From the NCBI GenBank assembly GCA_963708865.1, contig CAVPUC010000008.1:682001-746000 (forward strand): a DNA stretch of 64,000 nucleotides, written 5' to 3'. Position 1 is the stretch's first letter; each line of letters starts with the position of its first letter. Position numbers and translations under genes: made by a program. Under the pieces are notes generated by a model, which worked only from the letters and a program-made list of their open reading frames with translations, was not told the origin of the DNA and did not search any database. This DNA comes from DAIDKA01 sp963708865. GTDB lineage: Bacteria; Pseudomonadota; Gammaproteobacteria; Steroidobacterales; Steroidobacteraceae. Positions 16,982 to 25,906 of this stretch are shown here, piece by piece.

Positions 16982-18523
16982 TCATTCCGCTTGCGCCTTT
17001 GCATTAGCGACACCGGGCTTCACGAAAATCAACAGCGGCAGCAACGCCAGGAAAATCCAGCCGAAGATCTTAAACGCGTCCAGGTAACTGAGCATCAGCG
17101 CCTGCTGGGTCGCCGCCTGGTAGGTGCGCGCCAGGACGCTCAGGGTGTTTGCGGCGCTGTGGGTTAGCTGGCTCAGTTCGCGGGTCAGATCCACCAGATT
17201 CGGATTCATTGACTGCAGATGTTCCACCAGCCGGCTCTGGTGGAACTGCTCGCGGCGCGTCACCAGGGTGGACGCAAAGGAGATGCCGATGCTGCCACCG
17301 AAGTTTCGGGCCAGATTGATCAGCGCCGAGGCGTAGTTGGTGCGCTCAGGCGGGACATCGCGAAACCCCAGTGTATTGATGGGCAGGAACAGGAACGCCA
17401 GCCCGAAGGCCTGCATGGCACGGCCCAGCACAATGGCCGAGAACGAGGCCTGCAGATAGAAATTGGTCATCCACCACAGCGCAGCCGTCGCGCACACCAG
17501 ACCGATGCCGATGAGGATGCGCAGATCCACCTTGCCGACCATCTTGCCCATCAACGGGAACATCACCACGAGCACCAGCCCGCCCGGGGCCAGGATCTCG
17601 CCGGCTTCCGTGGCCCGATAGCCCATGAGGGACTGCGTGTAGGCGGGCAGCAGGTAGGTGGTGCCCAGGATCATGAAGCCAAAAAAACTCATGAGCACGA
17701 AGCCGACGGAAAAATCCCGATGCTGGAACAGCTTCAGGTCGACCATCGGGTTCTCTTGTGGCCATTCCCACCAAACGAACAGGATAAATGCGATGGCCGA
17801 GGCCAGGGCCATGCAGGTGATCATGCCGCTGGCAAACCAGTCATCCTCCTGGCCGCGGTCGAGGACGATCTGCAGACAGCCCAATGCCAGGGCGATGAAA
17901 GCAAATCCCTGCCAATCGATACGCCCCTTGTCACCGGAGGCCTCTTCATTCGGCGTGCGCACCAGAAAGCCGATGAGGAACACCAGGGCGAGGCCCACCG
18001 GCACGTTGATGAAGAAGACCCAGCGCCATTCGTAGTTGTCGGTGATCCAGCCGCCAATGGTGGGACCAATAGCGGGGGCGGTGACGGCCGCCACCCCGTA
18101 GATGGCGGTGGCGATGCCGCGCTGTGCGGCCGGAAAGGAATCGGTGAGGATGGCTTGGCCGGTCGGCTGTAGCCCCCCGCCCGCTGCTCCCTGCAGCGCG
18201 CGCAACACCACCAGCGCCGCAAGATTGGGCGCCAGCCCACACAGGAGCGAGGCGACCGTGAAGCCCGCGATGCAGGTGAGGAAAAACTTCTTGCGTCCGA
18301 ATTTGCCCGACAGCCACCCGGAGATTGGCATCACCGCGGCATTGGTCACCAGATAACTGGTCAGCGTCCAGGTGGATTCATCCTGACTGGCGGACAGATC
18401 TCCGGCGATGTGCGGCAGGGCGACATTGGCGACCGAGATATCCAGAATTTCCATGAAAGCCGCCAAGGCCACGACCGGCGCAATGATCCACGGATGGATG
18501 CCCTGCTCGCCGCCGCGGTTCAT
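16982..18523 (-). CDS. emrB: EmrB-like drug/proton antiporter, DHA2 family
   Basis: This is a 513-residue inner-membrane MFS exporter with about 14 membrane segments. The N-terminus has FMEILDISVANVALPHIAGD, then STWTLTSYLVTNAAVMPISG and GRKKFF, all typical of DHA2 pumps. It overlaps the end of the membrane-fusion gene (ATGA) and runs tail to tail into xoxJ with a 26-bp overlap. With the fusion protein and the NodT-like outer-membrane factor it forms a complete tripartite efflux system. The substrate cannot be read from the sequence. Confidence 0.9.
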   Translation of the reverse strand: MNRGGEQGIHPWIIAPVVALAAFMEILDISVANVALPHIAGDLSASQDESTWTLTSYLVTNAAVMPISGWLSGKFGRKKFFLTCIAGFTVASLLCGLAPNLAALVVLRALQGAAGGGLQPTGQAILTDSFPAAQRGIATAIYGVAAVTAPAIGPTIGGWITDNYEWRWVFFINVPVGLALVFLIGFLVRTPNEEASGDKGRIDWQGFAFIALALGCLQIVLDRGQEDDWFASGMITCMALASAIAFILFVWWEWPQENPMVDLKLFQHRDFSVGFVLMSFFGFMILGTTYLLPAYTQSLMGYRATEAGEILAPGGLVLVVMFPLMGKMVGKVDLRILIGIGLVCATAALWWMTNFYLQASFSAIVLGRAMQAFGLAFLFLPINTLGFRDVPPERTNYASALINLARNFGGSIGISFASTLVTRREQFHQSRLVEHLQSMNPNLVDLTRELSQLTHSAANTLSVLARTYQAATQQALMLSYLDAFKIFGWIFLALLPLLIFVKPGVANAKAQAE

Positions 18524-19806
18524 GGCGTGGCGCGCGCGGTGGCCGGCAAGTCCAGCATATTCACGCTCTTGAGGTTCTGCTCGAGGATGGTGTCCATCGC
18601 CTCGTCAATACCCGCATCCTGGCGCGCGTAGACATCCGTGGAGACATCGGCTGGCCAGGTCGGCCGCGTGGACAGCGAGGCGCCGGTGAGATCATGAACG
18701 TCCACTGTGATCTTGGTCGACAGCCCGAGGAACAGCGGATGGTTGTTAAGTTCATTGGGATCAAGCCCCACTCGCACCGGCAGCCGCTGCACGATCTTGA
18801 TCCAATTGCCGGTGGCGTTTTCCGCCGGCAGCACCGACAGCGCCGAACCGGTACCCGGGGCGAGACCCAAGATGGTGCCGTGAAACTTCAAGCCCGAGCC
18901 GTAGATGTCCGTTGTCACGGTGACTGGCTGGCCAATGCGAATCTGCTGCAACTTCGTTTCCTTGAAATTGGCATCGATCCAGACACTCTGAAGCGGCACG
19001 ATGGCGAGCATTTCCGTGGCCGGGTTCACCTGCTGCCCCACCTGGACGCTGCGCCGCACGACGTAGCCGGATACCGGCGCCAGGATCCGCGTCCTGTTGG
19101 AGGCGATCCATGCCGAGCGCAGATTGGCTTCCGCTGCAAGCACGCGTGGGTGTGTGGCAGGTGTCGTATCGGCGACCGCCGCACGGGTCGCCGCAAATTC
19201 CGCGCGCGCCTCGCGCACCGCCGCCGCGGCACTGCGGGTGGCCTCCTCGTCGCGCTCGAGATCCTGCTGCGAGACTGCATGCGTGCCGATCAGGCTCTGG
19301 TCGCGATTGAGGTTCTCGGTCGCCAGTTTCAGCTGCGCTTCCTGCGCGGCGATATTCGCCGCGTCGCGGGTTTGTTGAGCAAACAGCTGCACGACATCGC
19401 GTACCGTTTGCGCAAGATTGGCTTTGGCCTCTGCCAGGGACACATCGCTGTCATGCGAGTCCAGTCGCACCAGCAGCTGACCGCGCGTGACCGCCTGAGT
19501 CTGATCGGTCGTAATCTCAGCGACCGTACCGCTGATCTGCGGCGCCACCCTCACCAGATCGCCATTCACATAGGCATCGGTGGTATCGACGTAGTAGCGC
19601 CCGATGGCCAGATGATAGAAAAGCACGCACAGGCCAGCGAATAGCAGGACTACACCAAAGATCGCCAGGAACAGGTAATTGCGCTTCCGGTTTGGTGCCT
19701 CCTTCTTTTTGTCCTTGCCCTCCTGAGTATCCTTGCCGTTTTTGCTGTCCTGATCGTTGCTGTCCTTGTCATCTTCCTTGGCGGAGGACTTGTCGTTATC
19801 CGTCAT
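18520..19806 (-). CDS. emrA: EmrA/HlyD-family membrane fusion protein
   Basis: This is a 428-residue periplasmic adaptor. The first 45 residues are an unusually charged cytoplasmic tail of Lys, Asp, Ser and Glu, followed by one membrane segment (YLFLAIFGVVLLFAGLCVLF). Then come the biotinyl-lipoyl-like segments TTDAYVNGDLVRVAPQISG and VAEITTDQTQAVTRGQLLV, an alpha-hairpin, and APVSGYVVRRSVQVGQQV. I chose the ATG at 19806 because it overlaps the stop of the outer-membrane gene (ATGA). It links EmrB to the outer-membrane channel. Confidence 0.9.
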   Translation of the reverse strand: MTDNDKSSAKEDDKDSNDQDSKNGKDTQEGKDKKKEAPNRKRNYLFLAIFGVVLLFAGLCVLFYHLAIGRYYVDTTDAYVNGDLVRVAPQISGTVAEITTDQTQAVTRGQLLVRLDSHDSDVSLAEAKANLAQTVRDVVQLFAQQTRDAANIAAQEAQLKLATENLNRDQSLIGTHAVSQQDLERDEEATRSAAAAVREARAEFAATRAAVADTTPATHPRVLAAEANLRSAWIASNRTRILAPVSGYVVRRSVQVGQQVNPATEMLAIVPLQSVWIDANFKETKLQQIRIGQPVTVTTDIYGSGLKFHGTILGLAPGTGSALSVLPAENATGNWIKIVQRLPVRVGLDPNELNNHPLFLGLSTKITVDVHDLTGASLSTRPTWPADVSTDVYARQDAGIDEAMDTILEQNLKSVNMLDLPATARATP

Positions 19807-21289
19807 GGGGAGGTCCTCGCGGCAGTGGCGGCCTCGGCGGGTAAAGCCGCGGGGTCCGGCCCGTTCCACCAGCCGCCGCCCAGTGCCCTGAACAGCTCCG
19901 CCGAATCGGCAAAGCGCTGCATGTCGGCCTGGACTTCGGCCAGGGCAGCCGACTGGAACTGCTGCTCGGCCGTCAATACCACCAGTTCATTGACCAGACC
20001 ATGCTGGAACTGATCGCGCGCGAGATCGCGGTTGGCGCGGGCGGCATTCAGCGCCGCCGCATGGGCCGCAAAGCTGTCAGCGTCATGCTGCAAGGCGTTG
20101 AGCGCATCCGTGACTTCCACAAAAGCACCCAGGACGGTGCTGCGGTATTGCGCCTGGGCCTGGAGGAAGCGCTCGCCGGCCTCCTTCTCCCGCGCCCTGA
20201 GCGTGCCCCCGGTGACAACCGGCGCCGTCATGTTAAGCGCGGCCGTCCAGATCGAGGCAGGCTCGGTGAACAGGTCGCTGGTGCGAACCGAGGCTTGGGC
20301 AAACTGGGCCGAGATATTGAAATCGGGAAAGCGCGCCGCTTCGGCGATGCCGATATCGGCGCTGGCCCGGTGCAGCAAATCCTCGGCCTCCAGAATGTCG
20401 GGCCGCTGCCGGACGAGCTTCGCGGGCAGCGATACCGGCAGGGAGTCGGGCAGGACGAAGTCGCGCAGCGTGATGTGCAATGGCGCCGCCTGCTGTGGCG
20501 CCGTGCCGGTCAGCCGCAGCAGCGCATCGCGCAGGGTGTCGCGCTGCTTTTCGATGGCGGGGAGCGTTGCGCGGGCATTTTCCAGCTGCGCCTGCGCTTG
20601 CAGCGTCTCAGTGCGAACGGTCTTCCCGGCATTCTCCAGGGTGCGGGTCAGATCGTATTGTGCCTGCAGGTTATCGACCAGGCGGCGGGTGACCTCAAGC
20701 TGTTCACTCTGCGCTGCGTAGCCGAAGGCGGTCACGACGACCTGGTCAATCAGTGTCACATACACATCGAGCAGCTGCCGTTGGACACTCGAGGTCATGG
20801 CGGCCTGGGACTCGATGGTGCGCCGGAGCCGACCGAATACGTCCAGGTCATAGGCCAGGGACGGGCCGAGCATGACTGGTTGGCAGTCACCTGCAGCGCC
20901 TCATCCGGCTCATAGAGCAAGCTGCCGTTGATCTTGGAGCGGGCGACCTTCGCCGCGAACTGCACCTGCGGCAAAGCCGTACCGCCCACCGCCGCGAGTT
21001 CGTACTGCGCGGCGGCCAGGTTGTGCCGCGCGCCGTCCAGTCCTGGATTGGAATGCAACGCCTGCTGCACCAGCTGGTCAAGGGCCGCCGAATGAAACAG
21101 CGAATACCACTGCGCTGCGACATCGCCGCCGTATTGCAGGCTCTGAGAGCCGATTTGTGCCGGCGGCGCTGCGTACGCCGCTGGCGGTGCGGTGGGAGCG
21201 CGGAAATTAGGCCCGAGCGCGCAGCCTGCAACACTGCTGCACAGAGCGCACAGGCGCGCCGCTCGCCCAACCGGGGGTGCTATAAACAT
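19803..21289 (-). CDS. NodT-family outer-membrane efflux lipoprotein (one frameshift as read)
   Basis: This is an outer-membrane factor for the efflux system. The ATG at 21289 starts a signal peptide with lipobox SSVAGC, followed by ALGPNFRAP, the usual start of NodT-type factors. The first part ends at about 20880 (EALQVTANQ) and the rest resumes in another frame with LGPSLAYDLDVFGRLRR. The join restores a normal protein of about 495 residues, so a one-base error is likely. The C-terminus carries the second OEP repeat (FPDFNISAQFAQASV, FVEVTDALNALQHD). Confidence 0.85.
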
Positions 21290-21353
21290 CGGTATCCGCC
21301 GCTTCAGGCTCAAAGCATCGCCCGCGGGCCGCATCCACGTTTTAGGAGATCGA

Positions 21354-21729
21354 CTAGCTCTGCGGAACAACCTGAAGGTCGTCCCGGACCTTGTCGACGC
21401 CGGCCACATGGATGGCCTTGGCCTCCACCGAGGATTTCTCGCCCTCACTGCGCACGATGCCATTCAAGCGTCACATGGCCGTTGACCGTGACGATCTTCA
21501 CATTGTGCGCATCGACCGAGAGCGTCTTGTCGGCCAGCACGCTGCGGCGGATCGGCTGCGTCAGCTTTCAAATCCAGTGCGTCATTCTTCTGCCCATCCG
21601 CAATGCTGGATGAGTCGGTAGAGTTCGCCGCTGCCGCGTTCGACTTGCTGTTGTCGGCGGTCTGGGCAAGGCCGGATCCGGCCTGGGTGAGGGCGACGGC
21701 AGCGACCACGCAATCCAGGGGTGCTTCAT
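21354..21729 (-). CDS. BON-domain periplasmic protein (three frameshifts as read)
   Basis: Reconstruction gives about 124 residues: a short MKHPWIA start, signal-peptide segment VVAAVALTQAGSGLAQ, a Ser/Asn-rich linker, and a BON domain read as LTQPIRRSVLADKTLS, then VKIVTVNGHVTLNGIVRSE and VAGVDKVRDDLQVVPQS to the TAG at 21354-21356. Frame changes are needed near 21710, 21570 and 21465, each one base. BON domains are thought to bind lipid or envelope surfaces, and such proteins are often stress-induced. The gene lies upstream of the efflux operon on the same strand. Confidence 0.65.
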
Positions 21730-21741
21730 GGCGCGTCCTCT

Positions 21742-22290
21742 TCAGGCTGCCGTGGCGCTTGTGTGGGGCGAGCTTGCCTCGCTGGTGGCAGCAACGTCCT
21801 GCGCGCCGGTGCCGGTGAGGAGGCTTTTGGCGCGCGAGATCTCATCGGCGGTATCGCAGTGCACGGATAGCAGCGTTCCGCCGCCCTTCACGCGCCCTTC
21901 ATAGCGCTTCGCCTCGTATTCGGGGATGCCCATACCCGTGAGGGCGCCCACCAAGCCGCCTACTGCGCCTCCGACGCCCAGGCCCGCAAGCCCTGCCATG
22001 ATGGGACCGGCCGCGATCAAGGGACCGACACCGGGAATTGCCAGCGCGCCGATGCCGGCGAGTACCCCCAGTACGCCACCAACCGCGCCGCCCGCGGTCA
22101 CGCCGACGGCCGTGCCCTCTGGGGCCTTCGTGTCCTTGTGATGGGCGAACGCCTGAGTACTCTGGGTGTCGGGCAGCAAAACGGAGATGTCCGGACTGGT
22201 AAAGCCTGCGGACATCAGCGCGTCCACTGCGCGCTCGGCCTCATCTGCGGTCGAATAAATGCCGAACACCGCCATCTTCTTGCTGGTCAT
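21742..22290 (-). CDS. Glycine-zipper protein with a general-stress-protein-17M-like N-terminus
   Basis: This is a 182-residue protein beginning MTSKKMAVFGIYSTADEAER, followed by an Ala/Gly-rich middle of three hydrophobic stretches (VLGVLAGIGALAIPGVGPLI, GLAGLGVGGAVGGLVGAL), then a second alpha/beta piece GGTLLSVHCDTADEISRA. The alpha/beta-glycine-zipper-alpha/beta order resembles YflT-type stress proteins. I chose the ATG at 22290 for its strong ribosome binding site (GAGGAG). It ends 13 bp before the BON gene start, so the two are probably an operon with an envelope or osmotic stress role; the role is inference. Confidence 0.6.
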   Translation of the reverse strand: MTSKKMAVFGIYSTADEAERAVDALMSAGFTSPDISVLLPDTQSTQAFAHHKDTKAPEGTAVGVTAGGAVGGVLGVLAGIGALAIPGVGPLIAAGPIMAGLAGLGVGGAVGGLVGALTGMGIPEYEAKRYEGRVKGGGTLLSVHCDTADEISRAKSLLTGTGAQDVAATSEASSPHTSATAA

Positions 22291-22449
22291 GACGCGCTCC
22301 TCAGGAGATAGGGATAAGCGATCGATGGACCGTATGATGGCTTGGGTAATGACCGGCGGCAAATCGCTTCGGCCGCAGGCGCGTGTCAGCGAATTGCCCA
22401 TCCAACTGTCAGGGATTGACAGCGTGGGCGGCGGCCGCAGCTTTTCGGG

Positions 22450-23724
22450 TCAGCGGCGCGTTCCGGTCCGGCGCAGGGCGCGCATGCCGGCGATGGCTTC
22501 GATCGCCTGATTGGCGGAGGCGAATCGGTCTGCGCGTGATTTGGCGATGAACCCTTCGAGCAGCGACTGCAGATGCGCGTGGGAGTGCGGCAGCTGCGGT
22601 ATCGGCGCGGTGACATGCTGCTGCAGCACATCGATGGCCGAATGACCCGTGTAGGGTTTGCGGCCTGTCACCATTTCGTAGAACAGGATTCCCAAGCTGT
22701 ACAGGTCGGTGCGGCCGTCCAGATCCTCGCCCAGCGCCTGCTCGGGACTCATGTAGTAGGGTGAGCCGCGCAGCACACCGGTGCGGGTGTGTGCCCCACC
22801 GACGCTGCGGGCCAGGCCGAAGTCGATCAGGACCAGCGTGTCATTCTCGCGCAGCATCAGGTTTGGGGGCTTGAGGTCGCGATGCAGGATGCCCGCTTCG
22901 TGCACCACCTGCAGGGCGCGGGCGATCTGCTCGAGGTAACGCAGCGCATCTTCCTCGAGAATGCCGCGCAACAGGCGGCTCTTGAAGTCGCCGCGCGGAA
23001 AATACTCCATGGCCAGGAATTCCCGACCGGCATTGGTGCCATAGTCATAGATTGTGACGATGGCGGGATTTTGCAGCGCGGACAACGCCTCGTATTCGCG
23101 CGCGAATACCTGCTGGTCTTCCTGGTCGTCGTTTTCGCTCTTGGTGACCTTCAGCGCCACATCCGTGCCGAGCTTATCGCTGTTCGCGAGATACACCATG
23201 GCCTTGTCGGACTCGCCGATGGTCTTGCGAATGGTGTAGCCGGGGATCGGATCGCGCAATGAACGGGCAATGCGCGAGGCATCGGAACTTTCTTCAGCCG
23301 GCTCGGCGGCTTGGGCGGCATCGAGTTCGACACGCCGCAGGGCGAGCTTGACGGCGGTGCGCAGCCGATCCGGACTTACCAGCCGTTTGGGAAGGTAATC
23401 GAGGGCGCCCAGTTGCAGCGCACGCACCGCGGTGAGTTCGTTGCCGTCCTCGGCGAGCGCGATGACGGCCGGAAAGTCCGGCAGGTCGCGCAGCAGACGC
23501 AGCCACTCGAGCCCTTCGGAGTGCGGATCCTCCGGACTGTAGCCGAACTGGGCGACGAACATGACGAGGTCGAAATCCTGGCGGGTCAGCGTCTCCATGC
23601 GCGACTCAAATTCGCGGGCGTCAACGGCGCTCACCGCCCCTTCCGGGAACAATACGCCCAAATGGTTGCGCAGCCACTCGCGGTAGCGCGCATCTCGATC
23701 CACGATCAACAGCCGGGCGTCCAT
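22450..23724 (-). CDS. Pseudo-receiver domain fused to Ser/Thr protein kinase
   Basis: This is a 424-residue soluble protein. Residues 1-125 form a receiver-like domain starting ARLLIVDRDARYREWL and ending with GALDYLPKRL. The usual phospho-acceptor Asp is missing (DLVMFVAQFG where DLVLLD is expected). Residues 155-420 form a Hanks-type kinase with VALKV (Lys), ILHRDLKPPNLML (catalytic loop), VLIDFGLAR (DFG) and GSPYYMSPEQ. The glycine-rich loop is weak (IGESDKAMVYLA). It is followed downstream by no kinase partner genes; upstream lies a second receiver-like protein with a TonB end. A kinase regulated by a non-phosphorylated receiver is inferred. Confidence 0.85.
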   Translation of the reverse strand: MDARLLIVDRDARYREWLRNHLGVLFPEGAVSAVDAREFESRMETLTRQDFDLVMFVAQFGYSPEDPHSEGLEWLRLLRDLPDFPAVIALAEDGNELTAVRALQLGALDYLPKRLVSPDRLRTAVKLALRRVELDAAQAAEPAEESSDASRIARSLRDPIPGYTIRKTIGESDKAMVYLANSDKLGTDVALKVTKSENDDQEDQQVFAREYEALSALQNPAIVTIYDYGTNAGREFLAMEYFPRGDFKSRLLRGILEEDALRYLEQIARALQVVHEAGILHRDLKPPNLMLRENDTLVLIDFGLARSVGGAHTRTGVLRGSPYYMSPEQALGEDLDGRTDLYSLGILFYEMVTGRKPYTGHSAIDVLQQHVTAPIPQLPHSHAHLQSLLEGFIAKSRADRFASANQAIEAIAGMRALRRTGTRR

Positions 23725-23737
23725 GCCTTGATAAAAT

Positions 23738-25151
23738 CTACTGGTAAGCGAAGTTCAGTCGCACGCGGGTGTGCTCTTCGGTCGGCACGCCGTTGCGAAC
23801 CAGGGGGCGGTAGCGCCATTGGCGCACGGCATCCAGTGCCGATTTGTCGAACACACGGGCGGGCTGGGATTTCACCACCGTGACGTTGGCCACGCTGCCA
23901 TCCGAGAGCACCGTGAATTCCAGCTCCACATAGCCGCTGAGGTCGCGCTCGCGTGCAAATTCGGGAAACTGCGGCTGCACCGAGTGCACGCGTTGCAGCG
24001 TCATGGCGATCACGGCATTGGCGTCGCGCGTCGCGCCAGCCGGGGATGAGGAGCCGGGCGCGCCCGCGCTTGCCGGCGAACTCGAGACGGTCGACGCGAG
24101 CGGCGGTGCCGCGCCGCCCGTCGCGAGCGGCGCCGAACCGGCCGACGCTGAGGTCGGGGCGGTGGCGGAAGGTGCCGCGCGGCGCGGCGCGGGCCGATCG
24201 GCAAAGGCCGTTTCGGGGCGATGGCGCGCAGTGCGTGCCTGTTCGCGCGCGAGCTGCGCCGTCAGGAATTTCACGCGAACATGATCCGGAGCAACGGCGC
24301 GGGCCGCCGCCGTGAGGCGTGCCGCTTCACTCAGATTGCCGCCGAGCAGGGCCTGCTCCGCGGCAGTGGCCAGGCGATCAAGCTCCGCCGCCTGGGTCGC
24401 CGCGCCGGGTGCGACCTCGACCGCTGCTGGCGCGCTGCTGGGCGCAGGTGTCACCGGCGCCACGACCACCGGCGCCACGACTACCGGCACTGCGCGTTGC
24501 AGGGCTATCGGCGCACTGGTCTGCAAGCCGCGGCAGCGCCGGTATGGGCATGGTTACGCACGACAAACCAGGCGACGCCGGCACCGATGGCCACCGTCGC
24601 GGCGGTGATCATCGCCCAGGGTACGCTGTGTTTCTCCGGCGCAATCGGCGCGGCGCCGGCGGCGGCAGCGACAGCTGCGGATACAGCCCACTCGCGTTGG
24701 TGCCATCGCGTTTGCGCCAGGCGGCCTCCACAAACAGCTTCACGCGCTGCGCGGATACCGGTTTGTGCACGAAGCGGTAGACGGTGCCCTCGGCTACCAG
24801 CCCCGCGAGTTCATTTTGCGCCGCGCGGTCTCCGGCGACGACCAGCACGACATCGGGGAGCTGAGTGTGCAGGCGTTGGGCAAGGTGGATGGCGGCGCCA
24901 ACGTGCGGATGGAGCGCTCCGGCATCGATGAAGGCGACGCCCGCGTGATCGCTGAACAGGTGTTGGCTGAGCGCCGACTCATCCACGACTACCGTCAGGC
25001 AGTCGTGGGGAACGACATTCGCCAGTGCTTCGCGCAACGATTCATCAAGGGTGAGCAGTACCAGCTTTTCGGCAGCACGGGTCTTCCCTGCAGGCGGCAC
25101 GCGGCCGGCAGACGCCTGCGAATCGGGGTGTTTCTGCGGTGAAACCGACAC
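23738..25151 (-). CDS. Receiver-like domain, TM segment and TonB C-terminal domain in one protein (two frameshifts as read)
   Basis: The N-terminal 145 residues are receiver-like: KLVLLTLDESLREALANVV, VAFIDAGAL with an Asp in the acceptor position, and YRFVHKPVSAQRVKLFVEAA with the conserved Lys-Pro. After frame changes near 24645 and 24528 there is one membrane segment (WAMITAATVAIGAGVAWFVV), a long Ala/Pro linker, and a TonB C-terminal domain (QPQFPEFARERDLSGYVELE, VKSQPARVFDKSALDAVRQW). The whole is about 470 residues. Each half is clear, and the joined frames are the natural reading because the DNA is contiguous with no start or ribosome site between them. It lies 13 bp upstream of the kinase gene. 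Confidence 0.7.
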
Positions 25152-25237
25152 TGTTGGACCCTCAAGTCAAACATGACGGAAGCCTACGGCAATGTCGCGT
25201 CATGGCAGCGATTTCTGTGAAATCGGTCTCCCGCCGG

Positions 25238-25900
25238 CTACTGGCTGTGCAGGAAGAACTTGGTCCCACGCCAGGACAGAATCGCCCCGTCCGGCGTAAT
25301 ACTCTCAACGCGAACACCCGCCGGCGAGGTCTGACCTTCCTTCAAATTCAACATGTTGAGCAGGACGAAGCGGTCGGCGGGGCTGGCGGCATAAGCGTGA
25401 AGGTCAAGCCTAAGCTCCGGCAAATCGGCTCCCGGCGCGCTGGCGACCTGTTCGTAGGTAGGCAGGTCGCCGCCGCCCGCGCCGGTGGGCGCAGGTTCAA
25501 CGGCCGGGGCGTCGTCATCGGGCGCAGGTGCCGCAGGTGCCGCAGGTGCCGCGTGAGGGCATTGTCGGGCGCCTGCGCAGGGGGCATCGGCCCGGACGGC
25601 GCGGCCGCTGCCCGGGGCTCAGGATTCGTGGGCGCAGCGCTCGACGGCGCCGTGGCGGCCGGTGCCGGCAGCGCGGTCCCGGCGCTGGCCGCATCGAGCC
25701 TGCGGTGGCGCGCCGTGCGTCCCGCGCAGCAGTACCACCGACAGCACGACGACGTTAATGACCAGCAACGCGGCGAGCACGATGAGCCAGACGGCGACGC
25801 GGCGACGCGCGGGTGCCGCCTTCATCTCATACAGCGCGGGGGTATCGGCTCGCTGCCGCTCGGTCTCGGATTTTTTGAGGGCGTCCAGAATGAAGGACAT
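25238..25900 (-). CDS. gspB: General secretion pathway protein B, GspB/ExeB-like (two frameshifts as read)
   Basis: The N-terminus MSFILDALKKSETERQR is diagnostic for GspB, followed by a membrane segment (VAVWLIVLAALLVINVVVL). A Pro/Ala linker leads to the conserved C-terminal domain LPELRLDLHAYAASPADRFV, then LNMLNLKEGQTSPAGVRVE and ILSWRGTKFFLHSQ. Frame changes lie near 25700 and 25560. With GspA it helps place the type II secretin through the cell wall in Aeromonas-type systems. The stop of gspA is seven bases upstream of this gene's ATG. No other type II secretion genes are in the window. Confidence 0.8.
25524..25550. repeat. Three tandem 9-bp repeats in gspB
   Basis: The unit GCAGGTGCC occurs three times head to tail. 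Read on the minus strand it encodes Ala-Pro-Ala units in the linker of GspB. One of the frame changes of the gene lies directly beside it, so a copy-number or read error here is plausible. Confidence 0.8.
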
Positions 25901-25906
25901 GATTGA

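Larger units (their letters stand above)
13461..17007 (+). pseudogene. xoxJ: XoxJ-like quinoprotein-associated periplasmic binding protein, split by an IS66 element
   Basis: This gene is in two pieces, 13461-13902 and 16644-17007, separated by the insertion element and its target duplication. The first piece has a signal peptide, LVVCADPNNLPFSN, YEWWAQRRGFARHTL and YYRSTYVFVTR. The second continues QRGVTGNVRGFTLYGDY, then AILDAVERGAVD, and ends PLIPLAPLH and TAG. Removing the element plus one 8-bp repeat joins ASALAQ to RGVTGN in frame, giving about 265 codons as expected for this family of solute-binding-like proteins, which is found with XoxF/MxaF. Additional small frame changes occur in the first piece and near 16770. 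The 3' end overlaps emrB by 26 bp, tail to tail. Confidence 0.85.

Noticed and set aside
25524..25550. Start of a CRISPR or larger satellite array.
   Set aside because: There are only three 9-bp units with no spacers; they encode an Ala-Pro linker of GspB.
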